A DNA stretch of 8,742 bases, taken from the NCBI GenBank assembly GCA_017964325.1, contig JAGCSE010000190.1, forward strand, positions 1-8,742, read 5' to 3'. Shown here in pieces: positions 6,165 through 8,742 of the stretch. Every line of letters starts with the position of its first letter. The stretch's first letter is position 1. The position numbers were made by a program, and so were the translations under genes. Below the pieces are notes generated by a model that saw nothing but the letters and a program-made list of their open reading frames with translations, was not told the DNA's origin and did not search any database. The stretch is from Victivallales bacterium. Its GTDB lineage: Bacteria; Verrucomicrobiota; Lentisphaeria; Oligosphaerales; Oligosphaeraceae.

Positions 6165-7064
6165 TTATAACGTCTCGACTTCAACAACACGTCCCGTCTC
6201 AATTGATTTCCGTGCCGCTTCCATCATCGCCATTCCTTCAAATGTCTGCTCCATGGAAACAGGAGCCGCGCCGCCTTCAAAGAACGCCTTGACCTCCAGT
6301 AGCAAATCATGGTACAAACGGCTTGAATCGACATTGAAGAACTGGACTTGGTTCTTCGTCTGGATACGGCCACCATACGCCCACAAACCGCGAATCGACT
6401 CAATAACACCACGGCGACCATCTTCATAATCAACGGATGTCACAACGCTTACGCCATTGTCGATGGAACGGACGGCCTTCGCGCCATTGCCCATGAGACG
6501 TTGTAGCATTTCAAAGCTGTGGACACCGTACCATATCAACGAATCGCCTGCGGGAGCCGTGCCCATCGCGCCAAAGCAACTTCCGATGACGACAGGCTGC
6601 CCGCCAAGTTTCTCCTGCGCAGCCTTGATGGCTGGCGAAAATGGCAAACTTGACCCAGACCAAACTCTTGTCCCGTATTTGTGCATCAAATCCATGATTT
6701 CACGGCTTTCCGCTACGGATGCCGCCATTGGCTTGTCAAGGAAAATCGGTTTTCCAAAATTCGCAAGACGTTTGAAATAATCAAGATGATACGTCGGATC
6801 GTTGATTTCCATCATGATGGCATCACAATCAGCAATCGCCTCGTCAAAATCAAGCGTGACCTTAACGCCCCAGCCTTCCAGCTGGGCTTGACGATTGTCC
6901 AAACCTTCCTTTCCCTGGAAAGGCGTCTCGAAACGCAGGCAGGTCACCGCCTTCATTCCTGAAACCTTCATATCAGGTTCACAGGCAGGATCATTCATAA
7001 GCTTCGGCATGGCAACACTATGGCTCGTATCCAAACCGATAATCGCTATTTTCATTTCCGACAT
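6165..7064 (-). CDS. Gfo/Idh/MocA family oxidoreductase, short DTSH-type (299 aa)
   Basis: The Rossmann start is MSEMKIAIIGLDTSHS; the GLDTSH loop (10-15) replaces GxGxxG, a form seen in a divergent branch of the family. The hallmark Lys motif appears as DKP (110-112, FLDKPMAAS) instead of EKP. A WYGVHSFEML segment (178-187) gives the His182 typical of the substrate site. At 299 residues it is short for the family, yet both domains seem complete. The ATG at 7064 follows a strong AAAGGAGA. It comes 38 bp after the HNH gene with no terminator between, and its stop is 9 bp before the fumarase-like gene, so it is very likely co-transcribed with both. Substrate unknown. Confidence 0.87.
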   Translation of the reverse strand: MSEMKIAIIGLDTSHSVAMPKLMNDPACEPDMKVSGMKAVTCLRFETPFQGKEGLDNRQAQLEGWGVKVTLDFDEAIADCDAIMMEINDPTYHLDYFKRLANFGKPIFLDKPMAASVAESREIMDLMHKYGTRVWSGSSLPFSPAIKAAQEKLGGQPVVIGSCFGAMGTAPAGDSLIWYGVHSFEMLQRLMGNGAKAVRSIDNGVSVVTSVDYEDGRRGVIESIRGLWAYGGRIQTKNQVQFFNVDSSRLYHDLLLEVKAFFEGGAAPVSMEQTFEGMAMMEAARKSIETGRVVEVETL

Positions 7065-7102
7065 TTTCTATCTCCTTTCATGTAAAATGGTAATGACATC
7101 TA

Positions 7103-7477
7103 TCATTTCAAACTATTCATATACTCCTGCCATTCAACTGGCAGCATATATTTCTTTTTGTTGTTGCAATCCTTGCAGCACGGGACCACATTCCCTTTTT
7201 TCGTAAAACCTCCGCGGATAATCGGCACGATGTGATCCATCGTCAATTCCTTCGGCGGGACACGACGTCTGCAATAATAGCAGACACCACGACCGCATTC
7301 GTTCTTCCACCACTGCGAATGGCGCATCTCCCGTGCCTTCGCCTTTTCACGGCGGACATGTTCTTCATCCGCCGTCTCAAAATATTCATCCATCTCGAAG
7401 ACAGGCGGATTCTTCTCCTCTTCGCCTCCATCTTCCGCTTCAATGTATTCTTCTGTCATGTCCATTTTCTGTTTCAT
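7103..7477 (-). CDS. HNH endonuclease family protein (124 aa)
   Basis: The C-terminal half carries a zinc-stabilised HNH nuclease module: CYYC (Cys66, Cys69), MDHIVPIIRGG (Asp81-His82), the central Asn96 in KKGNVVP, and CKDCNNKK (Cys101, Cys104, Asn105). This order is that of the HNH/McrA-like beta-beta-alpha-metal nucleases, which cut or nick DNA. The N-terminal 50 residues are acidic (EAEDGGEEE) and then basic/helical (REKAKAREMR), with no known domain. The frame is open further upstream into the kinase gene, but the ATG at 7477 is chosen because it overlaps the kinase stop as ATGA, a classic coupled start; ATGs at 7465 and 7459 are alternatives. No strong Shine-Dalgarno precedes it. No restriction or methylase gene, phage gene or inverted-repeat boundary is nearby, so its biological role is unclear. 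Confidence 0.88.
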   Translation of the reverse strand: MKQKMDMTEEYIEAEDGGEEEKNPPVFEMDEYFETADEEHVRREKAKAREMRHSQWWKNECGRGVCYYCRRRVPPKELTMDHIVPIIRGGFTKKGNVVPCCKDCNNKKKYMLPVEWQEYMNSLK

Positions 7478-8295
7478 TTGGTGGCTATGACAGGATTGAA
7501 TTTCGCGAGAGCCTTGTGATAGACGGGACCGACAAAACCGTTCAGCGGGAACGAATGTTCGAGTCCGCAACGGACAAACTCACGAGCCATCGCCACGGCT
7601 TCCTTGATGCTCTTTCCTTTTGCCAATTCAGCAGTTATGCAGGCTGAAAATGAACAGCCCGCTCCATGTGTCCACGTCGTGTCAATTTTTTCGCCACGAA
7701 GCCAAGTCGCCTCTACGCCATCATACAACAGCTCAACAGTCTTGCCGTCGAAAATTCGAGCCGCCTTGATGACGACATTCTTTGCACCCTTTTCATGAAT
7801 TTTCTTGGCCGCTGTCAGCAAATCGTCCTCCGACTGGAAATCGTCCATTTCCGCCAACTGCTGCGCCTCAAAAGTATTTGGTGTCACGACATCCGCCAAT
7901 GGCAGTAGATATTCGACCATCGCCTTCGTGTTTTCAGGGAACAACGGCTGCCCAGCACCTTTGCAAACCATGACAGGATCAATCACGATGTTGCGCATTT
8001 TGGCTTCCGACAACAATCTTCCCGCCAACTTGATGATATCAACGGTCGGCAGCATTCCAGTCTTTACGGCATCGACACCGATGCCTTTCACAACAGCGTT
8101 AAACTGCTTTTCAATCATATCCGTATCAACGGCCGTCACAATGTGATGCCAAGTAGCTGGTTCCATAGCGACAAGACACGTCACGGAACACATTCCATAA
8201 ACATCGCGCTCTTGGAACGTCTTCAGATCCGCCTGAATTCCAGCACCGCCACTGCAATCTGAACCAGCAACAGTCAATACTTTTTTAGGCTCCAT
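7474..8295 (-). CDS. pdxK: Pyridoxine/pyridoxal kinase of the ThiD-like type (PdxK)
   Basis: The 273-residue ribokinase-fold protein phosphorylates a vitamin B6 vitamer or hydroxymethylpyrimidine with ATP in the cytoplasm. Visible motifs are GSDCSGGAGIQADLKTF (11-27) for substrate binding, DAVKTGMLPTVDII (about 75-88), VIDPVMVCKGAG (about 104-115), TPNTFEA (about 138-144) and the anion-hole/catalytic THGAGCSFSA (about 210-219), where the Cys stands in the place of the catalytic base region. The KTGMLPTVDII, VMVCKGA, PEN, THGAGC and SFPLNxxVGP wording is close to the Staphylococcus/Bacillus PdxK group, which is ThiD-like but mainly acts in B6 salvage. A true thiamine-pathway ThiD is the alternative. 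The ATG at 8295 follows AGGAG with an 8-bp spacer. It is the first gene of the minus-strand run and overlaps the HNH gene by 4 bp. No TPP riboswitch is visible upstream, which slightly favours PdxK. Confidence 0.85.
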   Translation of the reverse strand: MEPKKVLTVAGSDCSGGAGIQADLKTFQERDVYGMCSVTCLVAMEPATWHHIVTAVDTDMIEKQFNAVVKGIGVDAVKTGMLPTVDIIKLAGRLLSEAKMRNIVIDPVMVCKGAGQPLFPENTKAMVEYLLPLADVVTPNTFEAQQLAEMDDFQSEDDLLTAAKKIHEKGAKNVVIKAARIFDGKTVELLYDGVEATWLRGEKIDTTWTHGAGCSFSACITAELAKGKSIKEAVAMAREFVRCGLEHSFPLNGFVGPVYHKALAKFNPVIATK

Positions 8296-8446
8296 AATGC
8301 AAACTCCTGAATGATGTCTTAAAATATTTCAGCGAAAAACCAAAATATAGAAATAATATATCATATATTTCTAGATTTTCTCACTTGTTCTTCTAGAGAT
8401 TCTGGAGATTCTAATGTGGCTCTAGATTATCCCTAAATGTCCAGGC
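8296..8446. other. AT-rich intergenic control region upstream of pdxK with short repeats
   Basis: About 150 bp without a gene lie between the kinase start and the rRNA terminator. The part next to the gene (8325-8370) is strongly AT-rich and should hold the minus-strand promoter, but I cannot fix convincing -35/-10 boxes. The part at 8370-8426 has three TCTAGA palindromes (8370-8375, 8392-8397, 8421-8426) and a 9-bp tandem repeat (TCTAGAGAT 8392-8400, TCTGGAGAT 8401-8409). Confidence 0.4.
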
Positions 8447-8486
8447 AAAAAAAAGCCCCCCGGGCTTCTCGCGAAGCCCGGGGGGC
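8447..8486 (-). terminator. Strong intrinsic terminator after 5S rRNA
   Basis: GCCCCCCGGGCTTC (8455-8468) and GAAGCCCGGGGGGC (8473-8486) form a perfect 14-bp stem with a 4-nt loop. On the minus strand the loop reads GCGA, a stable GNRA tetraloop, and the stem is followed by eight T (complement of A 8447-8454). It lies a few bases after the 5S rRNA 3' end and is oriented to end the rRNA operon before the pdxK promoter region. Confidence 0.95.
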
Positions 8487-8493
8487 CAAAAGG

Positions 8494-8611
8494 TGACCGG
8501 CGGCGCGCTACTCTCCCGCGCTCCTGGGCGCAGTACCATCGCCGCGGGGGCCCTTAACGGCCGTGTTCGGGACGGGAACGGGTGTGATGGCCCCGCCAAG
8601 GCCACCGGTCA
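8494..8611 (-). rRNA. rrf: 5S ribosomal RNA
   Basis: The minus strand shows the conserved 5S landmarks in order: ACACCCGTTCCCGTCCCGAA (loop B/C region), CACGGCCGTTAAG, GCGATGGTACTG (loop E region) and GGGAGAGTAG near the 3' end. Helix I closes the molecule: TGACCGGTGGC at the 5' end (from about 8611) pairs with GCCGCCGGTCA at the 3' end (to about 8494), 11 bp with one G-U. The length of about 118 nt is normal. Ends are set by the helix and may be off by a few bases. The GC content, about 73% by hand count, is very high for a 5S and far above that of the neighbouring genes. Confidence 0.95.
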
Positions 8612-8742
8612 AAGGATTGCAGCCGGAAATGGAAGCGGACGACTGGAGGAAGGGGATGCAGAAGGCGCGGGGGGCCCGCGCCCGGAGCGCGGCCTCTTGG
8701 ATCCGCTTCCGTCCGCCGCGCCGCGCCAGCGCGCGGGGCGGC
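8612..8742 (-). other. 23S-5S rRNA internal transcribed spacer (partial)
   Basis: This GC-rich stretch lies upstream of the 5S on the minus strand. No 23S 3'-end sequence is recognisable, so the 23S gene, if present, lies beyond the right edge. It holds a 9-bp inverted repeat (GGAAGCGGA 8631-8639 with TCCGCTTCC 8702-8710) and, inside it, a strong hairpin GGCGCGGG (8664-8671) / CCCGCGCC (8675-8682). Such stems could guide rRNA processing. No tRNA is present. Confidence 0.6.

Noticed and set aside
7478..7570. N-terminal extension of the HNH gene to 7570
   Set aside because: The extension would lie wholly within the kinase gene and has no nuclease features; the ATGA overlap at 7474-7477 is a better start.
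8411..8605. 64-codon minus-strand open frame
   Set aside because: It lies across the 5S rRNA and its terminator and is a common spurious call over rRNA.

Overview
The window reads as a bacterial chromosomal segment (or metagenome contig) of about 50% GC in its coding part. Three different Gfo/Idh/MocA oxidoreductases, a xylose-isomerase-type TIM-barrel protein and a D-2-hydroxyacid dehydrogenase suggest a saccharolytic organism. This gene mix resembles gut or anaerobic Lentisphaerota/Kiritimatiellota-type (PVC) bacteria, but that is inference from gene content only; no taxonomic marker longer than a 5S rRNA is present.

Layout. (1) 1-1559, plus strand: the 3' end of a sugar phosphate isomerase/epimerase-like gene followed after 15 bp by a Gfo/Idh/MocA oxidoreductase, probably one sugar-catabolic operon that continues to the left. 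(2) 1560-1967: about 400 bp without a convincing gene. It holds a cluster of nested inverted repeats that could be a structured RNA (1590-1748), a short heptamer repeat and a 20-codon ORF with a good Shine-Dalgarno. (3) 1968-2858, minus strand: two small heat shock proteins (Hsp20 family) in an operon with a strong terminator. Upstream lie an excellent sigma-54 (-24/-12) promoter match and a pair of 14-bp direct repeats two helical turns apart. (4) 3103-4071, plus strand: a D-2-hydroxyacid dehydrogenase of the hydroxypyruvate/glycerate reductase type. (5) 8295 down to 4080, minus strand: a tight run of five genes: a PdxK-type vitamin B6 kinase (ThiD-like fold), an HNH endonuclease overlapping it by ATGA, a Gfo/Idh/MocA protein, a class I fumarase alpha-subunit homologue without a beta subunit, and another Gfo/Idh/MocA protein. 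(6) 8447-8742, minus strand: the 3' end of an rRNA operon, comprising 23S-5S spacer, 5S rRNA and a very strong intrinsic terminator, abruptly much richer in GC than the rest.

How the genes may work together: the oxidoreductases, the fumarase-like dehydratase and the glycerate-type dehydrogenase would fit breakdown of unusual sugars or sugar acids. Substrates cannot be read from the sequence. The most interesting points are the sigma-54-type control region of the Hsp20 operon, the orphan fumarase alpha in an oxidoreductase operon, the candidate structured RNA, and the HNH gene translationally coupled to a cofactor kinase. No CRISPR array, phage module, insertion sequence or clearly new defence system is visible.
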